In this document: positions 31,260-40,903 of the stretch, piece by piece | How the letters are laid out: each line of letters opens with the position of its first letter | Numbering within the stretch: the stretch's first letter is position 1 | Source: Massariosphaeria phaeospora | Taxonomy: Eukaryota; Ascomycota; Dothideomycetes; Pleosporales | Direction of reading: 5' to 3' | Assembly (NCBI GenBank): GCA_011032825.1 | Contig: JAADJZ010000001.1 | Span: 310,001 to 374,000, forward strand | DNA: 64,000 nt | Made by a program: the position numbers and the translations under genes | Notes under the pieces: model-generated | What the model saw: the letters and a program-made list of their open reading frames with translations, nothing else | What the model was told of the DNA's origin: nothing | Database searches by the model: none

Positions 31260-33910
31260 ATGGTGAGTCGGCCGGTGCGTGGTGCCTTATCGATAGCCGA
31301 GTCCTGACCCTCCACCAGCAGGCCATGACGACCCCCCTCAGTCCCCTCAGTCCGCTGCAAACTGGCCTCGACATGTTCCAGCGGGGCAAAACGCAGCCGC
31401 TGTTCGCCCGCAGTGCCTCTGCCTCCGTCGCTGTTTCCGCGCGCACCTCGCTCGAGCGGCCCGTCTCGCGGCTGAGCGACACGTACACCGACATCGAGGA
31501 CGACTCCAGCGAGTTCGAGGAGTACAGCCTGGGCTCTTCGGTACGTCCCACAGACGCTGCTGCTTGGCCAGCCCTGCCATTGCTCTCGATCCTGTGTACT
31601 GACCCGCGCCAGAGCGACAATCGTCGGAGCCAGACCACAATCTCGACCTTCGACGAGGTGCAGACGCCCCGGGAGCCCGAGTTGCGCCCGCAGTTTGCCG
31701 AATGGTATCTGCCCAAGGCCGTCGAAGGGCCTCGAGGCCCGCATCTGTTCCGCGCATCGCACTCCTCCAGCGACTTCTCCTTTGATTTTGCTCTGCAACT
31801 GTCGCCGTTGCTCCCCAAGGAGACGCCTCTGCGCCTCCCGACAGCCTTCCGTGATGCCACCCCCGAGACTGTTGTGCCCAAGAAAGAGTACAATACGGCC
31901 GCTTCCGCCGTCGCCCACCTCGACAATGCCGAAGTCCGTGGCTGGACCTCCCGCGACGTGGCCACCTGGATGTACCAGAACGGCTTCGATGCCGACGTCA
32001 TCGGCAGATTTGAGGCTCACGACATCACGGGTGCTGTGCTGTTGGATCTGCAATTCGACGATCTAAAGGAGCTAGAGATCCAGTCCTTCGGAAAGCGCCA
32101 TCAACTGTGGAACCAGATCGATTCACTACGAACCGCCGACGGACTCGCATCGCCTGTCGCTCCTGCATCCACCCCCTTCCAGGACGTCGACCGCCCCCAA
32201 GGAGCACGGCCCAGGTCAAAGAGTAAGAATCGCGAACGACGCCACCGTGACAAGTCGAGGGGCGCCGAATGTGATGGCGATGACACAAAAACACCCATTA
32301 CCCCTGGCGGCCGGAAACGGAGAGGGCGGCGACATCGTAACCCGGGCGACGACATCATCACTCCTGCTGAATCTGTCTCCATTGTTGCCATTGAACAACT
32401 GCTGCCGAAACCACACAAGTGCGCAAAAGGCGAACGTTGTGCCAAGTGGCGGAAACAGCAACGGCAGCTTACCCGACTGCAAGAGGAACATGGTTTCCCC
32501 ATATCACCAGAGAAAGGGGGCCAGATCTTCATCGCAGGAGACCCAGGGAACCCTCAAACAGCGACTCGCGCCGTCGACAACGTCTACCGTCCCACTTCAG
32601 ATGCAATCCCATCTGTGGTAGCATCTTCCGACGTACTCGGCCCTGGGCAGTTACCTGAGGTCAAGCTGGAAGAGGACATGCTGCAGCAGTTGGAGTTGCG
32701 CGACCCCCAGGACAACGTTCGACAATTTCTCACCCTCCAGCGTGTCGACCAACCGTACACAACGGCGACCCCGATCGAAGCTCCTTCGACGCCCCCTGTG
32801 GACATGTTCCCACCCCGCCCATACGTCGTGCAACCCTACCATCAGACCTCGGCATTTTCTGCATCTACATCAGCCCATACGTCCACTTCGTTCGATTCAT
32901 ATTGCCTTCCAACTCCTTCCATTCACCCTCCAGAATTTACACCAGCCCCGCACGCCAACCTCAAGAGCCTTCCTAGGCTTAGTATTCCGCCGCCACGCGC
33001 TATGTCTGCACAACCCCAATACGGTGGGTCACGAAACGCTGTACCGGCAAGCCCGCAGGTTGCACCAGACTCTGCCTTTTCGCCATGCCGTACCGCAGTA
33101 TCCCCAGCGGGCGTATACCGATTTGGCACACCATTCTCCGAGATGGATGCACCAGTCACCGCAATTCCTGTAGGACCGGTGTCACGCGACACTAGCCAGT
33201 CGGTACCACCAAACATGCAGTACAGGGACCCTATCCAGAGAGCCGGGTCGCGAATCGATTGGCGACGGCCATCGCTACCTCTGCCGGCCCTAAACGAGGA
33301 CCAGGTGTTCAGCCCAACGGGCCACTCCGACGACTCCGACACCTTGCATGAGACACAATTCTCTGGGGATAACAGTGATTCCTTTTCGCCAATCGAGACC
33401 GCGAAACCCGCGCGGGCGCCGCCACACAAGGGAGGGTTTGTGTACGAGAAAGTCAATCACCATGGCTGGATGAAGAAACGTCGCACACGACTACTGCGCC
33501 ATGAGTGGCAAGACCACCACTTCCGTTTGACAGGCACGACTCTAGCCATGCATCCCAACGAACTGCCGTCTTCGTCTGCCCTACAGACGATCGACGTGGA
33601 CGACTATGCTGTCGCCTGCTCGTCTCTTGCCTCCAACAAGCTCTCTGCCAAGCTTCGTGCCCTAAAACTCACATCGGGGCATCATGGCAAGGACAAGAAT
33701 GGTCTCCCCACCGCATTCGAGTTCCAACTCGTACCTGCTGCTCCCGGAAAGGCCGATGTCAGCAAAGTGCTTCCCAACGGCAAAGTTCATCACTTTGCCG
33801 TCAAGTCGCGCGACGATCGCATCGATTGGATGCGTGAGCTCATGCTCGCCAAAGCTTTGAGAGCTAAGCATGAGGGCTACGAGGTGAACGTCAATGGAGC
33901 TGACGTGTGA
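31260..33910 (+). CDS. SAM and PH domain protein, Boi1/Boi2-type polarity factor
   Basis: Exons 31260-31262 (ATG only), 31322-31540 and 31613-33910, about 839 aa. Boi-type proteins act at sites of polarised growth, linking Cdc42/Rho signalling to the exocyst at the plasma membrane. A SAM domain lies at about 180-247 (VRGWTSRDVATWMYQNGFD...DDLKELEIQSFGKRHQLWNQI) and a PH domain at about 675-825 (HHGWMKKRRTRLLRHEWQDHHFRL ... HFAVKSRDDRIDWMRELMLA). Between them is a long Pro/Ser/Thr-rich disordered region. No SH3 domain is visible, unlike yeast Boi1/2. The 72 nt second intron (GTACGT...TACTGACC...CCAG) is in frame and stop-free. The first intron (31263-31321) ends in CAGCAG, so two acceptors 3 nt apart are possible, giving M-A-M or M-Q-A-M; if that intron is not coding, translation would start at 31325. 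Confidence 0.85.
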
Positions 33911-35891
33911 ATAAATCACAGTGTGTTGACAACTTAAAAGGGCCACTGGATGGTTCTATCGCTTATTAGCATTTATTTACTATCTTTGGACCTTTGTTGT
34001 GCGTTTTCCTTTTTTAAGCAAGCGAGCGCGATTTGGATTTTTGGATTTCTGTTTCTACCGGACTAGAACGATGAGTCTTGATGATGAGCCATGATACCCT
34101 TGAAGAACTGTTTCTTCCCTTCGCCGCTAAATCATCGATATTGCCGCATTCTCTCCTCTCTCTTGTCTTTCTTCACATCAACATTATTAGCATCTATTAG
34201 CGTTTCTGCACTTTCCTTCGTCTCAAGACGCCGCTGCGCGAGACTTTTCTCTCCACCTTGATAGACACACCTATACACCCGCAGGCGCATCGCAGTAATG
34301 GTATGAAGCACGGTTAGGCATTTTGTATTTTCTCTCTCTTGAGTGCTGGCTCCCGCATTAGCATTTTTGGTATATTTTCCCTTACACTCCTTTCCTGATT
34401 TGATTGATTACTTTTTGACGGAAAAAAGTCGATTTGTGTTCGTTGCGCAGGGTTGATGGTTCGGAGTCGAGTCTCACAGGACTGACCGCATTAGGCAAAT
34501 ATTAGGTACTTTTACATGGTTACTGTTATACAAAGTCGAAAGCCTTATGATATGCAAACACTGAGATACGTTACCTACTCGAGGTTATTGTTATTAACAG
34601 CCATTTTTCCCCCGAGATTCTTTCTGGAAATGAAGTTTGTGCGTCTTTGACAATTTCCCCTTCCCGGTGATAGTGATGTGATGGATGCGATAACACACAC
34701 ACACGCACCGATCTAGCCCTGTTATTCATGGGAGATTTCTAGAGTCCATTATGGTTGTCTGTCTAGCGAAGTTGATTTGTTGTTTCTGCTTACCGCTGGA
34801 CTGGGTGAGATTGCGGTTCCTTATGCGCATGAACGAACAGGTGAGCTGAGTTGAGCCGCGCACATACATATTTCTGCAGTCGGGCTACTACGTAGACTAA
34901 TCCTTGTGGTGCTATGGTATGGTATGGGATATCTCGACGCGCGCACACGGCGACGACATGGCTTGCGATGCGATGTCCCTGTTCCATGCGTAAGTAGGTA
35001 TGGCGTGCATGGCAATGGTTGTGTAGGTAGGTAGGTATACATGTACATAATATAGGTCGCATGAATCACTCTACCTCCGTGCCGCTACGCTCCCGATCGC
35101 GCGCCGGGGAGACGGTGTTTGAAACGTGTGTTTGGTGTGGTTGGACAGAACAAAGTGTTCGTGTGCGTATGCGTGTGCGTAAACGGCCTGGCAAAGTCTT
35201 GCAAAGTTGAGCCAGAACAGCCAATAATCCATAGATGGGTAATGTTTTGCTTACTTCGCTTCGCTTTGCTTTGCTTTGTCCTAGAAGACAGACACATATA
35301 GGCATGCTTACCTCCATGGGGAAAAGCAACAACCCTGCATTCTGAATCCCTTCCCGCAACTTTCTGACGATATCCGCACCATGCATACCCAGTCTGGTCT
35401 CCCATCTTCTCCTCCGCGGACTCTTCCTCCTTCCTCTTCGGTACATTGGGTAATGTTTACGGCCGTAGTGTTGTGTGGGGTTACCTGAGTGCTGGGCAGT
35501 ACAGGAGATTGCTTGGTAGCTTAGCGGAGGGAGTACGGGGGATGTTTGATCGTACGAACGGGGGGTGGGATACTTGGCACGAGGGAGACGAGCCAGTGCG
35601 GAAGAAGATGAAGGAGGTGGAGCTCGTGTGTTGTGTTATGTTGTGATGTGCTGTGGTGTGTTGTGTGGCGTGTAGTGGTGATGCGGTGAACGCACAGAAT
35701 GGGAGATTGAGTTGAGGGATGAGTGGTCGGTGGGGTGGTGATTGTGTGTGTATGTTTATGTGTATGTGTGAGGTGGATAAAGATAGCAAATTAGTTTTGT
35801 AGGAGATAGTAGCAAATGCATGTGAATGTGACATACCACTAAACTCCCCCTGAATTCCCGACAGTACACATCTACCTCACGAGATAAACAG

Positions 35892-35909
35892 CACACACAC
35901 ACACACACA
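35892..35909. repeat. (CA)9 microsatellite
   Basis: Uninterrupted CA dinucleotides. Confidence 0.85.
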
Positions 35910-36022
35910 AAGCAGTCACAAGCAATGCAAAGCAAACATTGTCCGAAGGGATAGATTCCGAGACTAATAAGATAAAGAAGACGTCCCAAAATTGAGAAAA
36001 AAGACCAGTAACCCTCCTGCAA

Positions 36023-36037
36023 CCCCCCCCCCCCCCC
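36023..36037. repeat. Poly(C)15 homopolymer
   Basis: Fifteen consecutive C residues on the plus strand. Confidence 0.85.
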
Positions 36038-36391
36038 GCCACTTGATATCAATAGATGATGTCCATGTCGGTAAGGAGATCCGTCAGTAGAGCGAGGAGG
36101 AACCGGCCTGCTCGGTACTTGAGTCTTCGCCGCGTTCGGCAGAGACAAGATTGAGCCACTGGATGCAAGATGATATATGTCGAAGTTGAAAGATGTACAA
36201 AGCGGGAGATCCGATTTTCGAGGCGATATCCAGAGTTGTTGGTTGGGTTGGCTGACGATGTACTACCAGAGTAGATCGAGGCGCCGGATACTCGAGCGTT
36301 CGGATGAAATGAAGATTGAGAAGGAAATAGAAGTACAAGAGCGAAGCTTCGGCGTGCTCACGACCAGTCTAGAGACTAGCTGGCGAGACGT

Positions 36392-36836
36392 TTAAGAGCA
36401 GGGCTGGCCAGTGAAGCGGCAGCCGTTGCCCCTGAGGTTGCGGCGAGGATCGGCTTCCGCAACAGGCTCAGCGACGGGCTCAGCGATGGGCTCAGCTATG
36501 GGCTCAGCAACGGGCTCTGGGGCGGCGTCACGCTTGGACTTGGAGCAGGGCTGGCCAGTGAAGCGGCAGCCATTGCCCCCCAAGTAGCGACGAGCGTCGG
36601 CATCCGCCTCAGCGACGGGCCTCTGGCTCAGCGACGGCCTCTGGCTCAGCGACGGGCTCAGGGGCGGCGTCACGCTTGGACTTGGAGCAGGGCTGGCCAG
36701 TGAAGCGGCAGCCGTTACCCCTAAAGTTGCGACGAGCATCGGCGTCCGCGACGGCCTCGGCGTTGGGGTTCGGGATGGCAGCGCTGTAGGCAGTGGCAGC
36801 GAAGATCGCAGTTGCGAGGATGGCGGTGATCTTCAT
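36392..36836 (-). CDS. Putative alpha-type mating pheromone precursor, frame-shifted after the first repeat
   Basis: ATG at 36836. The intact frame encodes 75 aa and stops at 36609. Residues 1-19 form a signal peptide (MKITAILATAIFAATAYSA). A short Asn/Ala/Asp pro-segment ends in RR (35-36). Next comes NFRGNGCRFTGQPCS (37-51), then KSKR (52-55) and an AAPEPVAEPEAVAEPEA spacer. Dibasic sites suit Kex2; Ala/Pro-second dipeptides suit Ste13. The core C-R-F-T-G-Q-P-C has the C-x3-GQPC pattern of known ascomycete alpha-pheromones (for example Fusarium WCTWRGQPCW), but without the flanking Trp. Two further cores follow at 36539-36574 and 36395-36430 in a different frame, the last ending directly at a TAA (36392-36394), as typical of these precursors. 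A single extra C at about 36617-36619 (GGGC on the plus strand versus GGC in the sister unit) causes the shift. A Kex2-processed peptide of another kind (RiPP-like) is the main alternative. Confidence 0.8.
36395..36430 (-). repeat. Pheromone core repeat 3 (GNGCRFTGQPCS, at stop)
   Basis: Third core, preceded by RRNLR; the codon after the final Ser is TAA. Confidence 0.72.
36539..36574 (-). repeat. Pheromone core repeat 2 (GNGCRFTGQPCS)
   Basis: Second core, same amino-acid core in the shifted frame, preceded by RRYLG and followed by KSKR. Confidence 0.72.
36681..36716 (-). repeat. Pheromone core repeat 1 (GNGCRFTGQPCS)
   Basis: First of three 36 bp core units, in the readable frame, preceded by RRNFR and followed by KSKR. 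Confidence 0.75.
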
Positions 36837-36971
36837 GATGAAGGGATGGAAGTTGTATTAATGAGTGGTAGAAGTGGTGGAAGTTTTTGGAATTGTTCGA
36901 CTCAAGGAATGTGATAGGCTGAGTAAGTGTCAATGTCGATGCTGGAGGAAGTGATGGTTTGAAGAGGGAGA

Positions 36972-36977
36972 TTTATA
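36972..36977 (-). promoter_or_regulatory. TATA box of the pheromone precursor gene
   Basis: TATAAA on the minus strand, about 135 bp upstream of the ATG. Confidence 0.5.
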
Positions 36978-37033
36978 CTTGGAAGGCCAACGTACGAAGA
37001 TAAAGGATGGTCTGAGGACTAGCCTCCATCGAA

Positions 37034-37145
37034 GGGCTCAATAGGTCAATAAAGGAAATCGATGATATACCGGGCTCAATAGGAATTTGCAATAGCCACG
37101 GGCGTGGGCCTATTCGTCCATTAGAAAGAAGTGAGTCTCAATAGG
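37034..37145. promoter_or_regulatory. Repeated GGGCTCAATAGG motif upstream of the pheromone gene
   Basis: GGGCTCAATAGG occurs perfectly at 37034-37045 and 37072-37083, and CTCAATAGG again at 37137-37145, 200-310 bp before the start codon. This could be a regulator binding array; no known fungal site is assigned. Confidence 0.4.
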
Positions 37146-38375
37146 CCTGAATAAGATCCAATGAGAAGGATGAACCCGCGGCGGTGAGGCGCTTGAATAA
37201 GAAGCCCGGTCTACTTAGCTTCGCCATCGGCGAGCGGAGTATGTTCTAGAAATTCTGAAGCTTCTATTTGGAGCAGTGATATGTCCACGAGGAAGGAGTA
37301 GATACAAAGCGACAGGAATCCCTTTGAGAATACGAAATCCGGGTGGTCATTTGAACAAGGGGGTACGAGGGGCGGAAGATGTGGTCGATACCGCATTTGG
37401 GTCTGAATAGGGTCAATAGCGAGTTGAGGCATGGCATGCGCATTTCTTTGAATGCTGCTCCCACGACCTTCACCGACGGAGCGGCTCATGATCATCGTCT
37501 ATATCGGCGACGTGGCGGTAACAAGGGTTGACAGTTAGCTAGACTGGCTAGTGAGTGTAATGGCAATTCGAGGATGAACGCAGACAGCGTGTGGATGCGT
37601 TTTCGGACGCTGGACTGGTCGCTTGAAGGCGCCGACCAAAAGTGACGTAGAGCCGTGGAGAAAGCTACAAGGACCATGAGTAATCCCATCTCTTGCCTCC
37701 ACGAAGAATCGGGGTCGTAAGATGAAGTGAAGACCTGTTGCCCAAAAGCGATAAACACAGAATTTGAGTTACAGGGACCAGGACAAGCAACAACAGCACC
37801 GCCTGTTGCTGTTCGCAGATCAATATGCTTGCAGTGAGCTGACATGCCATGGATGTACCAGCTGGATGGGGAGGCTCTTCGGGCCCGCCGCCCTGTGCGC
37901 TCGTGAGTCGTGCAGAATACCTTGCGAAGGATATCTTGCAGTGTAGCTAGCTCACGCCAACCAACACGAAGCTCCCGTGAGTGTATCGCAGGTTCCTACC
38001 ATATGAATCTGTGTGCTCTCGCATGCCGGTGATAGCAGGGTACAAATAGTGGCTGCGATTGCAACTGGAGCACTCGGCATGCGGTGCAGCTGTTGAGAGA
38101 ACCGCAGCCGAGTGGTGGTTAGCAATGCGCCTCGTTGAGCTGGTGATGGGCTCCCACGACCAGCACAAGGCCCCGATAGCTTCTCTTCCCTGGAATTGAT
38201 GGTTGTCACGCTGGAGCACGAGATGGGAGGCGAGTTGAATGCAAAGAAGGCCTGAAGTAAAGTGAGGTTGCGGTCTTTGCTGGATTGGGGCTAGCGTGCA
38301 TGGTCCGTGCCCAGAAAGTTGAGGTCGCGGTCGCGATGGCGATAGTCGGCTAGAAGAGCAAAAGGTTGCGGTAGA

Positions 38376-40441
38376 ATGCGTTCACCACTGCTGCCTCGGG
38401 CGGTCCTTGCGGTCCCCAGGCTGTCGCAGAGATGTCACAGGCCGTCGCCGTCGCCGTGGATATGCGGAACATGTCGCGTGTCTGGCCATCGGTTCTCGTC
38501 GCAGTCGACGCCTGAGAAGCCGTACTACATCACCACGCCCATCTTCTACGTCAATGCCGGTATGCATGCCGCCACTGCCGTCTGCAGTCATGATAGCTGC
38601 TGATCGACACAAGCTCCTCATGTTGGGCACCTGTACACGATGGTCCTCACCGACGTCCTGAAGCGATGGCAGCAGGTGAAGGGCACGCGAGCGTTGCTCT
38701 GCACTGGCACTGACGAGCATGGGCTGAAGGTACGTTCGACACACGTCGCTGTCCTGTCCTATCTAACAGAAAGCCAGGTCCAGCGCGCATCAGCGAAAGC
38801 CGGCATCGAACCAAAGCTCTTTTGCAACAAGGGCGCCGCCATCTTCAGAGTAGCCGCCCTCCGCCCCCACTACATGCTGCGATACTGACGGGTGCAAGGA
38901 ACTGGCGCAAAAGGCGGATATCTCCTACGACCACTTTGTGCGAACGACAGACCAGGAGCACAAGGATGCTGTGGAATATGCCTGGGTAGGCGCTGAGGAC
39001 CCCGTACTCGCCAGGGCCAGAAGCTGATGGTTGCAGTTTCTGCTCAAAGAGAAGGGCTACGTGTACCCGGAAAAGCATGAAGGCTGGTATTCCGTCGCCG
39101 ACGAGGCCTTCTATCCAAAGTCGGCCGTTAAGCTGTACCTCGATCCGCCAACCGGTCGGAAGATGATGGTTAGCTACCTTTGCTCGCCTGTTGAATTAGG
39201 GAAGCTAACTGCTCTTCATTCAGACCTCCATCGAGACCGGTAGCGAAGTGGAGTGGTCTTCCGAAACGAACTACCACTTCCGACTTTCTGCCTTCCGCGA
39301 GCCCTTGCTCGAGTTTTACAAAGCCAATCCGGAATGGATCGTCCCGGCTCACCGAATGAAAGAGGTCGTGCAGGCGGTAGAGTCCGGTCTGGAAGATCTA
39401 TCTATATCCCGTCCATCTGATCGACTTACGTGGGGTATTCGAGTTCCGGAAGACGAAAGCCAAACTATATACGTCTGGCTTGATGCTCTCATGAATTACG
39501 TTACGAAAGCGGGTTATCCCTGGACACCTGGTCACGAGCACGCTGGTGGATGGCCTGCAGACTGCCAGGTCATTGGCAAAGATATCGTACGATTTCACTG
39601 CATCTACTGGCCTGCTTTCTTGATGGCGCTTGGATTGCCCCTTCCTAAAAAGATCCTTACCCATGGTCACTGGACACTAGGTGGCTCAAAGATGTCCAAG
39701 TCGACCGGCAGAGTAGTGGATCCCTTTCACGCACTTGATCGATTTGGACCCGACGTCATGCGCTTCTACTTGGCGCATGACGGCGGACTCCAGCATGATT
39801 CTAGCTACGACAATGTTCGTATCATTGCTATGTACAACCATTTCTTAAGTGCATCCCTCGGTAATCTGGCGTCTCGTGTTACCCGGGGCAAGAAATGGAG
39901 CGTTCGAGGGGCGATAGAGCGGATCGGCAAACTACCAGCAGATGAATGGGAGGAAGGCCCCGGCTCAAGATTCTACAACAACACTTTATCTGTAGTTCCA
40001 TCGAATGTGGCAACATCCCTCAATTCATATGACCCTAGAAAGGCTCTATACCAGATTGCAGAGTTCGTTCGCGCAGTGAGTCAAGTCTCCGTAGTATGTC
40101 CGCCCGTGTTCCATCATACTGATCAGCAACAGTCCAATCAATTCTTTCAGATGTCGTCACCTTGGGGCAAGATTCTAGATTTTGGTCCAGGTGAGCCTGG
40201 TGAAGAAGTAGACAGAATTGTATACCTAGCGGCAGAAGGCCTTCGCATGACAGGGATTTTGCTTCAACCTTACATGCCTGGCAAGGCAAAGACTTTACTG
40301 GACCAGCTGGGTGTCGAGGAGTCGCGGAGGACATTCGCATTCTGTGCTGTTGGACAGGATCTGGAATACGGAGTCTCCAAAGTAGAGCTCGGGGCCTTAC
40401 ACAAGGGCGTGCTGTTCCCACCGCTGCCGAGCGAAGAGTAA
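38376..40441 (+). CDS. MSM1: Mitochondrial methionyl-tRNA synthetase
   Basis: Seven exons (38376-38559, 38614-38729, 38778-38849, 38899-38985, 39037-39168, 39224-40075, 40133-40441) join to 583 aa. It charges mitochondrial tRNA-Met. The class I HIGH motif appears as HVGH (residues 64-67, in NAAPHVGHLYTMVLTDVLKR) and KMSKS at about 353-357 (TLGGSKMSKSTGRVVDP). GTDEHGLK and the Trp-binding TIYVWLDALMNY segment also match the family. The Arg/Ser-rich N-terminus without acidic residues fits a mitochondrial presequence. Length is close to yeast Msm1 (575 aa), with no C-terminal tRNA-binding extension. The last intron (57 nt) is in frame and stop-free, so read-through would insert 19 residues; intron 5 uses a less usual GTTAGC donor and intron 3 GTAGCC. 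Confidence 0.95.
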
Positions 40442-40903
40442 CAATAAGCTTGTAGCATAGTGTACCGTGAAAAGTGCGTTTGTATCAATAGTAAATAAAG
40501 CCTTCGCCACAATTTGAACGATGTTTTCCTTTCTGTGGGACGTCTGCACTTAGCACTGTGCCTTTGGATGACACCTATTTGGCATCATCGTGCGCGTCAA
40601 GGGCTGAACACAAGATAGGTACTTCCATTCTCAAGTGCAAACTAGCCCCTCGGACCTACCTTCCAATTTCGTTGCTGGAAACGGCGGGACAACAGACATT
40701 AGCTGACTAATGAAAGAGAAAGTGCACACGAGCTTCCGCCACAAACACTTCTCACTCACCTCGAAGCGGTAAGCCCCCGCATAACTGAACATCCTTACCC
40801 TGCACTCCAATTCCAGTTCCAAGCACCACTTTCGCTATCATTTTGTGTGTTTGTCGAATTCCACAATCGTTCTGGCCAGAGGTGAGGGAGCCGAGCGTTC
40901 GAC
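40442..40903. other. Intergenic between two plus-strand genes
   Basis: 462 bp holding the MSM1 3' end (AATAAAG near 40494 may be the poly(A) signal) and the promoter of the Mdm20-like gene. Confidence 0.45.

Larger units (their letters stand above)
33911..36391. other. 2.5 kb gene-free, microsatellite-rich region
   Basis: Contains CA/GT stretches, TTTGC/TTCGC runs and a 15-C homopolymer but no ORF I can support. Part is probably the 3' UTR of the SAM/PH gene and part the 3' flank of the pheromone gene. Confidence 0.5.
36837..38375. promoter_or_regulatory. Intergenic: pheromone promoter and methionyl-tRNA synthetase promoter
   Basis: 1.5 kb between divergent genes. Several 60-117 codon ORFs here have no domain-like content. 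Apart from the TATA box and CTCAATAGG repeats I see nothing. Confidence 0.45.
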
